A stretch of 64,000 nt of DNA from Pandoraea vervacti (GTDB lineage Bacteria > Pseudomonadota > Gammaproteobacteria > Burkholderiales > Burkholderiaceae). Shown in pieces: positions 44,991 through 53,553 of this stretch (positions are counted from its first letter, which is position 1; every line of letters begins with the position of its first letter). A program made the position numbers and the translations under genes. The DNA is taken from positions 2,728,001 through 2,792,000 of the forward strand of contig NZ_CP010897.2 of the NCBI RefSeq assembly GCF_000934605.2. The letters run 5' to 3'. Below the pieces are notes generated by a model. That model made no database searches, was not told where the DNA came from, and was given only the letters and a program-made list of their open reading frames with translations.

Positions 44991-46066
44991 GTTGCCTCCT
45001 GAAAGGGGACCGCCTGAGCCTCCGGAGCGGAGGTCTTGGCGGTTTCTATCGCTTTCGGGCCGATGGCGCGCGCAGCGGTGTTCGCTGTCGCAACGGGAAT
45101 CGTCTCCGCGAAATGACATGTCACCCAGTGGCGCGGGGCAATTTCCCGCGCGACCGGTTTTTCCTCACGACACCGCGCCGCCGCGTGTGGGCAACGCGGA
45201 TGAAACGGGCATCCCGAGGGGGGATTCATCGGCGACGGGATTTCGCCGGCCACCGCTTGTGCATCCTGCCCGCTGCTGCCGCCTCGCGCGTCGACAGACG
45301 CAATCAACGCCTGCGTATAGGGGTGGCGGGCGTCGCGCATGAGCGTGGCCGTGTCGGCCACTTCCATAAACTCGCCGAGATACAACACACCGATGCGCTG
45401 GCTCATGTACGCGACCACCGCCAGATCGTGCGAAATCAGCAGATAGGTGAGATCGAGCGTGCCCTGCAAGTCCTTGAGCAGATTCAGAATCTGCGCCTGA
45501 ATGGACACATCGAGCGCGGACACCGGCTCGTCGAGAATCATGCAACGAGGGCTCAGGCTAAGCGCTCGCGCGATGGCCACGCGCTGACGCTGGCCGCCCG
45601 ACAGCTCGTGTGGGAACTTGCGCGCAGCGCCCGGTGGCAGGCCGACGAGTTGCAGCAGTTCGTCGACGCGCCGCAACCGCTGCGCATCGTCGAGCGAGCG
45701 ATGAATGCGCAACGGTTCGTCAATGATGCGACCGATCCGCATGCGTGGATTGAGCGCGCTGTACGGGTCTTGCAGCACGGGCTGCAGCATGCGGTGAAAG
45801 TCAGCGCGAGAGCGTCCACTCAACTGCTGAACATCCTGTCCGTCCACTTTCACCTCGCCGCTCGTCGCCGGTTCGGCCAGCATCAGCATCTTGGCGATGG
45901 TGCTCTTGCCGGAACCGGACTCCCCAACAAGACCGAAAGTCTCGCCCGGTTCGACGTCGAACGTCACGCCGGCCACGGCGTGCAGCGGGCGCGCACGCCC
46001 GAGCAAGCCGCGACGCACGTCGTAGGTTTTTCTCAGGTTGCGCACGCTCAGGTAGGGTTGGGACAT
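44987..46066 (-). CDS. ABC transporter ATP-binding protein, dipeptide/oligopeptide type (DppF-like)
   Basis: 359 residues. Walker A GLVGESGSGKST, Q-loop LQPVLQDPYSALNPRM, signature LSGGQRQRVAIARAL, Walker B RCMILDEPVSALDVS, H-loop ISHDL. The C-terminal oligopeptide-type extension with clustered Cys (SGCPFHPRCPHAAARC) is typical for DppD/DppF/OppD/OppF and can hold an iron-sulfur cluster. The tail carries an extra Ala/Thr-rich segment. Its start overlaps the stop of the second ATPase gene by one base (TGATG). Confidence 0.92.
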   Translation of the reverse strand: MSQPYLSVRNLRKTYDVRRGLLGRARPLHAVAGVTFDVEPGETFGLVGESGSGKSTIAKMLMLAEPATSGEVKVDGQDVQQLSGRSRADFHRMLQPVLQDPYSALNPRMRIGRIIDEPLRIHRSLDDAQRLRRVDELLQLVGLPPGAARKFPHELSGGQRQRVAIARALSLSPRCMILDEPVSALDVSIQAQILNLLKDLQGTLDLTYLLISHDLAVVAYMSQRIGVLYLGEFMEVADTATLMRDARHPYTQALIASVDARGGSSGQDAQAVAGEIPSPMNPPSGCPFHPRCPHAAARCREEKPVAREIAPRHWVTCHFAETIPVATANTAARAIGPKAIETAKTSAPEAQAVPFQEAT

Positions 46067-47148
46067 CACGCCACCTCCCTGCGCAGGCGCGTCGCATCGC
46101 CGATGGCCGTTTCGACCTCGGTGTCGTTGTCCGAGCCACCCGGCATGCCGTGGACGCCCGGCTTCCCCTGAGTCCAAAGGGACATCGCCTGCCAGCACGC
46201 GCTGCGGCGCGCCGCACCCCGCCATTCGAACCAGTCCGGATACTGGTCGCGACATTGCTGCGTGGCGTGCGCACAGCGCGGCGCGAATCGGCAGCCCTGC
46301 GGCCACTCGGTAAGGCCGGGCTGCTGCCCGGGAATCGCTTCGAGACGCTGTTCGTAACGGCCCAGCGACGGCACGGCCCGGAGCAGACCAGCGGTGTACG
46401 GGTGCGCCGGACGCGCAAACACATCGGCAATCGGTCCCGACTCCACGATGCGACCGCCGTACATGATCGCCACGTCGTCACAGAACTGCGACGCAAGGTG
46501 CAGATCGTGCGTCACGAAGATCAGCGCCATGTTGCGCTGCTGCTGAAGCTCTCGCAGCAGTTTCAGAATCTGCAACTGCACGGTGACGTCGAGCGCCGTC
46601 GTCGGCTCGTCGCAAATGAGCAGATCGGGCGAGAGCGCGATGTTGATGGCGATCGAGACGCGCTGACGCATGCCGCCGCTGAACTGGAACGGGTAGCTAT
46701 CAAGCCGCTCCTGTGCGGCTGGTATCTTCACGCGCTCAAGCGCCTGTACGCAAAGACGGCGCAACTCGGCCTTGTCGCGAATGCCCCGATGCACACGGAA
46801 GATCTCTCCGACCTGATCGCCAATGGTGAGCAGCGGGTTGAGCGAGGTCATGGCGTCTTGCAGGATCATGCCGATCTCGCGGCCGCGAACCTTCGCCATC
46901 TCCGCGCCCGACAGTTGGGTCAGATCCCGGCCCTTGAACCGCACTTCGCCTTGCACCACCTTGCCGTTCGACGGCAAGAGCCCGAGCAGCGAGTTGCACG
47001 TCATGCTCTTGCCCGAACCCGACTCGCCCACGAGGGCGAGCGACCGCCCTGCTTCGACTCGCAAGCTCACGTTGTCCACGGCGGTGACGACACCGTGCTT
47101 GCCGCGCAGCATCGTCGTGAGGTGCTTCGCTTCGAGGAGTGCCGTCAT
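46066..47148 (-). CDS. ABC transporter ATP-binding protein, dipeptide/oligopeptide type (DppD-like)
   Basis: 360 residues from the ATG at 47148. Walker A LVGESGSGKSMT (Met where Thr or Val is common), Q-loop MILQDAMTSLNPLL, signature FSGGMRQRVSIAIN, Walker B LLICDEPTTALDVT, H-loop VTHDL, and the Cys-rich C-terminal motif (GCRFAPRCAHATQQC). It forms the heterodimeric ATPase with the neighbouring subunit. The start shares one base with the stop of the permease gene. Confidence 0.92.
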   Translation of the reverse strand: MTALLEAKHLTTMLRGKHGVVTAVDNVSLRVEAGRSLALVGESGSGKSMTCNSLLGLLPSNGKVVQGEVRFKGRDLTQLSGAEMAKVRGREIGMILQDAMTSLNPLLTIGDQVGEIFRVHRGIRDKAELRRLCVQALERVKIPAAQERLDSYPFQFSGGMRQRVSIAINIALSPDLLICDEPTTALDVTVQLQILKLLRELQQQRNMALIFVTHDLHLASQFCDDVAIMYGGRIVESGPIADVFARPAHPYTAGLLRAVPSLGRYEQRLEAIPGQQPGLTEWPQGCRFAPRCAHATQQCRDQYPDWFEWRGAARRSACWQAMSLWTQGKPGVHGMPGGSDNDTEVETAIGDATRLRREVA

Positions 47149-48047
47149 TACCACCCCCTCGACATCGTCGGGCTTAGCCGGTCGCGCAGCGCGTCGCCAA
47201 GCTGATTGGCCAGCAGCACCGTGACCATCAGCACCATGCCGGGAATGCCGCAGATCCACCATGCAGTCTCGAGATAACCCCGGCCATCGGCGATCATTGC
47301 GCCCCACGACGGTGTGGGCGGCTGAACGCCCAGACCGAGGAACGACAGCGTGGCTTCGAGAATGATGATCGTGCCGATATCGAGCGTGGCGAGCACGATG
47401 AATGTGTTGACCACGTTAGGCACGATGTGCGCGAACATCACCCGAGCGCGCGATGCGCCGGCGAGTCTGGCGAGCAGTACGAAGTCGCGCGAGCGCAGCG
47501 ACAACGCCTCGGCGCGTGTCACACGTGCGAAGCGCGCCCAGTTCGCCAGACTCAACACAATCACCAGATTGAAGACGCTAAAGCCAATCGCGCCGACGAG
47601 CACCAGCGCAAGGATCACCGCCGGCAGCGCCAGCTGGATGTCCGCGACGCGCATGGCGACAGCGTCGACCCAGCCTCCCAGATAACCCGCGGCGATGCCG
47701 AAAAGGCTGCCGAAAATGCCCGCGATCAGCACTGCGCAGAACGCGACATAGAGCGAGATCTGCGAGCCCCAGATCACGCGCGACAGCAGGTCGCGGCCCA
47801 ACTGATCCGTACCGAACCAGTGGGCGGCCGACGGCGGCTTGAGGATGTCGCTCAGCGAGATCGCGTTCGGGTCGTAGGGGGAAAACCACTGTGGCGCCAG
47901 GGCGACGACCACGAGGGCCACGGCCAGCGCCAGGCAGACCCACAGTTGCGCGTTGCGCCAGTGCGCCCGGCGCGCACGTGCCTGCGGCACCGGCACGCTG
48001 AGCTCAGCGGGGCGTTGCTGCAAGTCATGGGGAGTGACTTCATGCAT
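47148..48047 (-). CDS. ABC transporter permease (DppC-like)
   Basis: 299 residues from the ATG at 48047, chosen over 48068 because AAGGA sits six bases upstream. One N-terminal helix (LWVCLALAVALVVVALAPQW), the DppC-type loop HWFGTDQLGRDLLSRVIWG, then five helices; the cytoplasmic coupling motif reads EALSLRSRDFVLLARLAGAS. The start overlaps the previous permease stop by eight bases (ATGCATGA). Forms the transmembrane channel with the DppB-like subunit. Confidence 0.92.
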   Translation of the reverse strand: MHEVTPHDLQQRPAELSVPVPQARARRAHWRNAQLWVCLALAVALVVVALAPQWFSPYDPNAISLSDILKPPSAAHWFGTDQLGRDLLSRVIWGSQISLYVAFCAVLIAGIFGSLFGIAAGYLGGWVDAVAMRVADIQLALPAVILALVLVGAIGFSVFNLVIVLSLANWARFARVTRAEALSLRSRDFVLLARLAGASRARVMFAHIVPNVVNTFIVLATLDIGTIIILEATLSFLGLGVQPPTPSWGAMIADGRGYLETAWWICGIPGMVLMVTVLLANQLGDALRDRLSPTMSRGW

Positions 48048-48957
48048 AACGAATCCTTGGGTCGACATAGGCGTAGAGCACGTCCACTGCCAGGTTCAGC
48101 AAGGTGAAGATCAGCGCACCGACGGTGACGGCTGCCTGCACGACCGTGTAGTCGAGATTGGAAATCGAATCCAGAATCAGGCGGCCGATGCCCGGCCACG
48201 AAAAGATGAACTCGACCGAGACCGCGCCGCCCATCAGAATGCCGAACTGCAACGCGGTGAACGTGATCATGGGCAACAGCGCATTGCGCAAGGCATGCCG
48301 AAAGATGATCGTGCGCTCGGGCACGCCCTTGATGCGTGCGAATTTGATGTATTCCGTATCGAGCACTTCCGACATGCTCGAGCGCGTGAGCCGCATGATC
48401 CCTGCCGCTGAATACCAGCCCAGCGCCACGGCCGGCATCACCAGATGCCAGAACGTGCCGTATCCGTTGGTCGGAAACCAGGACAGCTGGATCGAAAACA
48501 GGCGGATAAACAGCAGACTGAACAGGAACGGCGGCGCGGCCTGACCCAGGACGGCGAACAGCTTGGCGCACTGATCGACGGCGCCGCTACGACGCACCGC
48601 AGCGATCGCGCCGAGCGGCACGCCCACGAGAATGCCGAGGCCGAGCGCCGAGGTCGTGAGCAGCAGCGTCGGCCCCAGTGCGCCCAGCACCACGTCGAGC
48701 GCCGGGCGCGAGAACCGGTACGACATGCCGAGCTGGCCCTGAAGCAGATGCAGAAGGTAGCTGCCGTACTGCACCGCGACCGGACGATCCAGTCCCATCT
48801 GATGCCGCAGCAGTTCGCGGTCGGCTTCCGTGGCTTCCGGAGGCAGCATCAGGTGCGTCGGATCGCCGATGAGCCGCACGATCAGGAAAATCACGAGCGT
48901 GACGAGCAGCACCGTGATCAGCGATTGCGCCACGCGGCGTGTCAGATAGCGGATCAT
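48040..48957 (-). CDS. ABC transporter permease (DppB-like)
   Basis: 305 residues from the ATG at 48957, overlapping the acyl-CoA synthetase stop by four bases. An N-terminal helix (VAQSLITVLLVTLVIFLIVR) is followed by GDPTHLMLPPEAT and the HQMGLDRPVAVQYGSYL loop. The rest is the binding-protein-dependent permease core with coupling motif SMSEVLDTEYIKFARIKGVP. Part of one complete family-5 transporter in this operon: two permeases, two ATPases, and at least one binding protein at 50778. Confidence 0.92.
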   Translation of the reverse strand: MIRYLTRRVAQSLITVLLVTLVIFLIVRLIGDPTHLMLPPEATEADRELLRHQMGLDRPVAVQYGSYLLHLLQGQLGMSYRFSRPALDVVLGALGPTLLLTTSALGLGILVGVPLGAIAAVRRSGAVDQCAKLFAVLGQAAPPFLFSLLFIRLFSIQLSWFPTNGYGTFWHLVMPAVALGWYSAAGIMRLTRSSMSEVLDTEYIKFARIKGVPERTIIFRHALRNALLPMITFTALQFGILMGGAVSVEFIFSWPGIGRLILDSISNLDYTVVQAAVTVGALIFTLLNLAVDVLYAYVDPRIRYA

Positions 48958-50732
48958 GCGCGCGCTCCTGCGTCGGTCGTGGCGAGCGGTAGCGTGTCCT
49001 CGCCCGCACTCAGCTTTTGCGCGGCGCGATCGCGCAGTTCCAGCTTGCGGATTTTCTGACTGCCTGTGAGCGGCCACGCATCGATGAACTCGACGTAGCG
49101 CGGCACCTTGTAGCTCGCAATGTGCTCCCGGCAATACTGCTGCAGTTCGAACGGCGAGATGTCGGCCCCTGCCTGCCGCTCGACATAGGCGAAGCCGACC
49201 TCGCCCAGCCGCGCGTCGGGCACGCCGACCACCACCGCCTGGCGCACACCCGGGTACGTTTTGAGAAAGACTTCGATCTCCTGCGTGGCGACGTTAAAGC
49301 CGCCCGGCTTGATCATTTCCTTCACCCGGCCGCGATACGTCAGGTAGCCGTCGCTATCGAGCTCGCCCAGATCGCCTGTGAGCAGCCACCCGTCGGCGTC
49401 GATGGCCTTGCGATCCTCGTCGGGCATGCGGTAGTAGCCTTTCATGACCACATAGCCGGAAACGCAGATCTGTCCGACAGACCCGGCAGGTAGCACCTTT
49501 CCCGTCTCGATATCCGTGATGCGGACAGTCACGCCACGTACGGGCCGTCCGTTGGTGCGCGAGCGCTTCTCGTACGGGTCGTCCCAGCGCGTGCGCACCA
49601 CGGCGTTGGACGTCTCGGACATGCCATACGCGCTCACGAGCTCCGGCACGTTCAGCGAACGGCTCACCCACTCGAACGATGCCGTGGGCAACGGCGCTCC
49701 CGTCCCGGTGCGCAGGCTCGACAGGTCGTATTTCCCGATATCCGGGAACGCCTTCAGATCCTGCACGATAGTGTCGACGAAGAAACTCACAGTAATGCGC
49801 TCGCGCTCCACGAGCTCGCAGAAACCCTTCGGCGAGAACTGGTCCGCGATAATCATTGCGGCGCCCGAGAGCGCCATGGCGAGCGTATAGAACGTGCCCG
49901 TGGCGGTGAAGAGCGGCACGCAAGAGAGATAACGATCCTCTGCGCTCAGCCGCAGGCACTGCGCGGCATACTGGTTGTTCGCGAGGAGCGCGCCGTGTCG
50001 GACCATCGCCCCCTTCGGGAACGACGTCGTACCGGACGTGTAGAGGATCTGCGCGACATCGTCCGGCTTCACCTGGGCGAAGCGGCGCTCCAGTGCGCCG
50101 TCGTTCAGGCAGGACTTCCCGTGTGCCTCGATGGCGTGGAAATTTTCCATGCCGCCGGGCAGCGTGCGCTCGGTCGGCAAGCCAATCACGCGACGCAGCG
50201 TCGGCATCCGTTCGCAGCGCCAGGCGCCGCGCCGCTGCGTGGTCCATTCGGGATCGAGCTGCGCGAGGATGTCGAAGTAGCGCACCCCGCGCTCGGACGC
50301 CCCGCCCCCGCGCTCCTGCACGATCAGCGTGGTCGCGTCCGATTGTCCGAGGACATACGCGACGTCGCTATCGCGAAAGCGCGTGTTCACGGGCACGAGC
50401 ACGGCGCCAATGAGCGGCACCGCCCAGCGCGCAATGAGCCACTCGGTGTTGTCGGCCATCCATAGCGCCACGTTCTCGCCAGGGCCGACGCCCAACGACA
50501 TCAGCCCTCGCGCAAAGGCGCGGATGCGCAGCGCGAGCTGCGCGAAGGTCAGACGCGTGTCGCCGTGCACCACCGCTTCGCGCTCGCCGTGGGCATTGGC
50601 AATCCACGTGAGCGCGCTCGCGAAGGTTTCGTGAGTCCAGTCGATAGCGTTCGCCCGGGCATCGGCTGCCGGGGCGGGCGGGCGACCTGCGAGCAACGGG
50701 CTATCGTCGTCTCTGTTCATGATGGGATTCAT
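48954..50732 (-). CDS. Acyl-CoA synthetase (AMP-binding, FadD3/fatty-acid CoA ligase type)
   Basis: 592 residues. AMP-binding core motifs are ILYTSGTTSFPKGAMVRHG (P-loop; Phe where Gly/Glu is usual after the threonines), AYGMSETSN, the adenylate motif DGWLLTGDLGELDSDGYLTY and RGRVKEMIKPGGFNV. The C-terminal lysine lies in LTGSQKIRKLELRD. It activates a carboxylic acid with ATP and CoA before beta-oxidation. An ATG at 50720 is an alternative start; neither has a clear ribosome-binding site. Location next to the permease genes couples uptake with activation. Confidence 0.92.
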   Translation of the reverse strand: MNPIMNRDDDSPLLAGRPPAPAADARANAIDWTHETFASALTWIANAHGEREAVVHGDTRLTFAQLALRIRAFARGLMSLGVGPGENVALWMADNTEWLIARWAVPLIGAVLVPVNTRFRDSDVAYVLGQSDATTLIVQERGGGASERGVRYFDILAQLDPEWTTQRRGAWRCERMPTLRRVIGLPTERTLPGGMENFHAIEAHGKSCLNDGALERRFAQVKPDDVAQILYTSGTTSFPKGAMVRHGALLANNQYAAQCLRLSAEDRYLSCVPLFTATGTFYTLAMALSGAAMIIADQFSPKGFCELVERERITVSFFVDTIVQDLKAFPDIGKYDLSSLRTGTGAPLPTASFEWVSRSLNVPELVSAYGMSETSNAVVRTRWDDPYEKRSRTNGRPVRGVTVRITDIETGKVLPAGSVGQICVSGYVVMKGYYRMPDEDRKAIDADGWLLTGDLGELDSDGYLTYRGRVKEMIKPGGFNVATQEIEVFLKTYPGVRQAVVVGVPDARLGEVGFAYVERQAGADISPFELQQYCREHIASYKVPRYVEFIDAWPLTGSQKIRKLELRDRAAQKLSAGEDTLPLATTDAGARA

Positions 50733-50777
50733 CGGTTCGCGTACTTTTCCGTTTGCGAGGCGGTCTGTGTTGGCGGC

Positions 50778-52343
50778 CTACTTCCAGCTCAGGCTGCGCA
50801 GGTTGTAATACCCGCCGCCATGCTGCGGCTCCCAGTTCAGCTTCACATCTGCGGCGAAGGTGTAATAGAGCTCGGTGATCAGCACGGCGTGACCGTCGTC
50901 ATGAAGCAGGCGGCCAATCTTCCTGAAGATCTCGTCGCGTTGCTCGCGTGAAGTTGCCGCGTCGCCCTGTGCGACCAGTTGCTCGACTTCCGGGTTGAAG
51001 TAATCGGACCAGGTGCCTTCCTTCGTCGCCGCACCGCTGATCGGATGGACGGGATCGTAGATGGCGTTCGAGAATTGCATCATCGTCATCGGGCCGCCCT
51101 TGTGCGTGTTGTTCAGACGACTCCATGCGGCGTAATCGATGACCTTCACGTTGGTCTTCACGCCGATGGCCGACCAGTACGCCGCAATCACTTCGCATAG
51201 TGTCTTCGGGTTATCCGTCGGGCACAGCAGATCGGTCGTGAAACCGTTGGGGTAGCCGCCTTGCGCCAAGAGCTTCTTCGCCTGCGCCGGGTCGTACGGA
51301 TATGGCTTGAGCGTGCGATCGACGCCGTAGGGGTAGCTCGACGACACATACGAGGACATCTGTGCGCCCACGCCATGCAGTGCCTGATTGATGATGGCCT
51401 TGGTGTCGAGCGCGTAGTTCAGTGCGAGCCGCACCTCGCGCTTCGAGAGCGGCGTACCCGGCACGTTGGAGTAGAGCCGCACGGCGAGCGGGCTGCCGAC
51501 CGGCACCGATTTGACGCTCAGGCCCGCGTTGGCCTTCAGGCGCGCGACGTCGACGCTCGGCACGTAGTCGATCACGTCGACCTCGCCGTTGAGCAACGCA
51601 TTGATGCGGCTGCTCGCCTCCGGAATGACCTTGAAGACGAGGCGCTTGATGCCGGGTTTCGGTCCCCAGTAGCCGTCAAAACGCTCCAGGGTGACCGACT
51701 GACCGATCTTCTGTTCGACGAACTTGTATGGGCCGGAGCCGACCGGTTCGCGCGCAAAGGCCTCTGGGGAGGCCAGCCCTTCGGTGTACGTTTTCGGCAC
51801 GAGCAGCAAATACCCGGCGATCTTGTTAAGAAAGGCCCCGTCCTGACGCTTCAGATGAAATACGACGGTCGTATCGTTGGGCGCATCCACCCGATCGACG
51901 AGATTGGCGAAGTATGGACGCCGCGTGCTTTTCGTCTCGGGCGCCAGAATGCGCTCGACCGAATACTTCACATCCTTGGCCGTGAGCTTCGCCCCATTGT
52001 GGAATTTGACATCGTTGCGCAGCGTGAACGTGTATTGCAGCCCGTCGGGCGCGATCTTCACGCCCGTGGCTACGCTCGGTTTCAGATTGCCCTGGATGTC
52101 GAACGCATAAAGCGTGTCGAACAACTGCCAGCCGTAACGCTGTGAATCGCCCGTGGCGGCGACCTGACCGTCGAGATTGTTGATGTCCTTGCCGATCGCG
52201 AAGACCACCGTATCGCGGTCGACAGCGGGTTTTCCGCCGATCGCCAGCGCGACCGACGATGTCCAAAGGGCCGCGCACAGCGCGATACCCGAACCGAACC
52301 ACGCCATCCGGCGCGGCCACGTTTGCAATGCCCGTGTGTGCAT
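50778..52343 (-). CDS. ABC transporter substrate-binding protein, family 5 (copy 1)
   Basis: 521 residues from the ATG at 52343 with GGAGAA upstream. A signal peptide (WFGSGIALCAALWTSSVALA) without lipobox indicates a free periplasmic protein. Family-5 landmarks are GVKIAPDGLQYTFTLRNDVK, FHNGAKLTAKDVKYSVERIL, GSGPYKFVE, EVRLALNYALDTKAI and YDPAQAKKLLAQGGYPNGF. It is clearly paralogous to the protein at 55569 (shared SQRYxxxxFDTLYxFD, RLNNTHK, GTWSDYFNPE-like blocks). It delivers the substrate to the transporter encoded downstream. Confidence 0.93.
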   Translation of the reverse strand: MHTRALQTWPRRMAWFGSGIALCAALWTSSVALAIGGKPAVDRDTVVFAIGKDINNLDGQVAATGDSQRYGWQLFDTLYAFDIQGNLKPSVATGVKIAPDGLQYTFTLRNDVKFHNGAKLTAKDVKYSVERILAPETKSTRRPYFANLVDRVDAPNDTTVVFHLKRQDGAFLNKIAGYLLLVPKTYTEGLASPEAFAREPVGSGPYKFVEQKIGQSVTLERFDGYWGPKPGIKRLVFKVIPEASSRINALLNGEVDVIDYVPSVDVARLKANAGLSVKSVPVGSPLAVRLYSNVPGTPLSKREVRLALNYALDTKAIINQALHGVGAQMSSYVSSSYPYGVDRTLKPYPYDPAQAKKLLAQGGYPNGFTTDLLCPTDNPKTLCEVIAAYWSAIGVKTNVKVIDYAAWSRLNNTHKGGPMTMMQFSNAIYDPVHPISGAATKEGTWSDYFNPEVEQLVAQGDAATSREQRDEIFRKIGRLLHDDGHAVLITELYYTFAADVKLNWEPQHGGGYYNLRSLSWK

Positions 52344-52419
52344 TGATTTCTCCGAAGAAGAGCGGTGAACGAAGCGATGTCGACCCAGGGGCCTGGCTGG
52401 CCCGGACGGGCTTGACGTC

Positions 52420-53193
52420 TTAACGCAACGTCTCCGGACCGCCCTTGACATAGATGATCTGCCCCGAGACGAACGACGCGTCTTCGCTGCAAAGGAACGC
52501 CACGACATTGGCAATGTCTCGCGGCACGCCCACGCGTCCCAGCGGAATGTGCTTCGCGCGCTGCCGCTTGTATTCCTCAGGGTCGATGCCGCGCCGCTGC
52601 GCGGTTTGACGCGTCATTTCGGTATCGACGAACCCCGGCGCCACCGCGTTGACATTGATGTTGAAGGGGCCGAGTTCGATGGCGGCCGTGCGCGTGAAGG
52701 CCTGAAGCCCGGCCTTGGCCGACGAGTAGTTCGCCTGCCCGCGATTGCCCAGTGCCGAAGTGGAGGAGAGATTGACGATCTTGCCGCTGCGTTGCTCGAC
52801 CATATGTCGTTGCGCGGCGCGCGTACACAGGAAGGTGCCGCGAAGATGGACGTTCATGACGCGGTCCCAGTCGTCGACCGACATCTTGAATAGCAGGTTG
52901 TCGCGCGTGACGCCCGCATTGTTCACGAGCACATCGAGTCCACCGAGTTGGGCGATTACCTGCGTCACCAGCGCCTCCACCTGCGCCTCGTCGGTGACGT
53001 CGCAACCGAAGCCCACGGCGTCATGCCCGCCGTCGTGCTTCAGCGCCTGCGCCGCGCTTTGCGCAGCATCCGCCGAAATGTCGCAGATGGCAACGCGCGC
53101 ACCTTCCTGCGCGAACCGTTCGGCCGTGGCGTAACCAATGCCACGCGCGCCGCCCGTCACTAGAACCACCTTTCCCTGGAAGCGATTGCTCAT
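52420..53193 (-). CDS. SDR-family oxidoreductase (FabG-like 3-oxoacyl/3-hydroxyacyl-CoA dehydrogenase)
   Basis: 257 residues with AGGAGA upstream. Cofactor motif VLVTGGARGIGYATAERF with Asp in AICDIS (NAD preference), NNAG motif (DVLVNNAGVTRDNL), catalytic Ser and YxxxK (NLSSTSALGNRGQ, ANYSSAKAG) and C-terminal SGQIIYVKGG. It likely oxidises the 3-hydroxyacyl-CoA made by the MaoC pair before thiolysis. First gene of the minus-strand operon, followed by the binding protein after 76 bases. Confidence 0.9.
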   Translation of the reverse strand: MSNRFQGKVVLVTGGARGIGYATAERFAQEGARVAICDISADAAQSAAQALKHDGGHDAVGFGCDVTDEAQVEALVTQVIAQLGGLDVLVNNAGVTRDNLLFKMSVDDWDRVMNVHLRGTFLCTRAAQRHMVEQRSGKIVNLSSTSALGNRGQANYSSAKAGLQAFTRTAAIELGPFNINVNAVAPGFVDTEMTRQTAQRRGIDPEEYKRQRAKHIPLGRVGVPRDIANVVAFLCSEDASFVSGQIIYVKGGPETLR

Positions 53194-53553
53194 GCGCTTG
53201 CGTCTCCTGGTTGTGGCGCTGCCTGGTCTGTGCCGGCAGTCGTCGTCATGGAAACCAGTCTAGACACGCGTGCTGAGATGGTCAATATTTGAAACAAATA
53301 ACTTTGCGTTAATTTCATCAGGGATAACTCTCGGTTCATTCGAAACACCGTCGGTTATCTTTATAACGCAAGCAGGAGCGAGTCTTTATATGGATTAATG
53401 CTTAGTAAATCACAGCACTTCGGCGTGCGTTTTCTGCGAAAATTAAGGCGACAGTAATTCCACTATTTGTACATTTATTCGGTTCATTGAAATTCTCACA
53501 TGCGACATACGGCCTATCCCGATGTTCCGGCGGTGCGCGCCGCGCGAAGCGCG
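53194..53553. other. AT-rich promoter region of the minus-strand catabolic operon
   Basis: 360 bases between the SDR start and the end of the KsdD-like gene. It is AT-rich from 53275 to 53500, with a hairpin GTTAT-CTTT-ATAAC (53354-53367) and the 22-bp element at 53454. No credible coding sequence. The operon promoter must lie here, or the operon is co-transcribed from the KsdD-like gene upstream. Confidence 0.6.
53454..53475 (+). promoter_or_regulatory. Shared 22-bp element, copy A
   Basis: GTAATTCCACTATTTG at 53454-53469, then one variable base and ACATT. The same sequence occurs inverted at 57186-57207 with only that base changed. It sits about 260 bases upstream of the SDR start. A regulator binding site, perhaps for one of the two IclR proteins, is the likely reading. 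Confidence 0.65.
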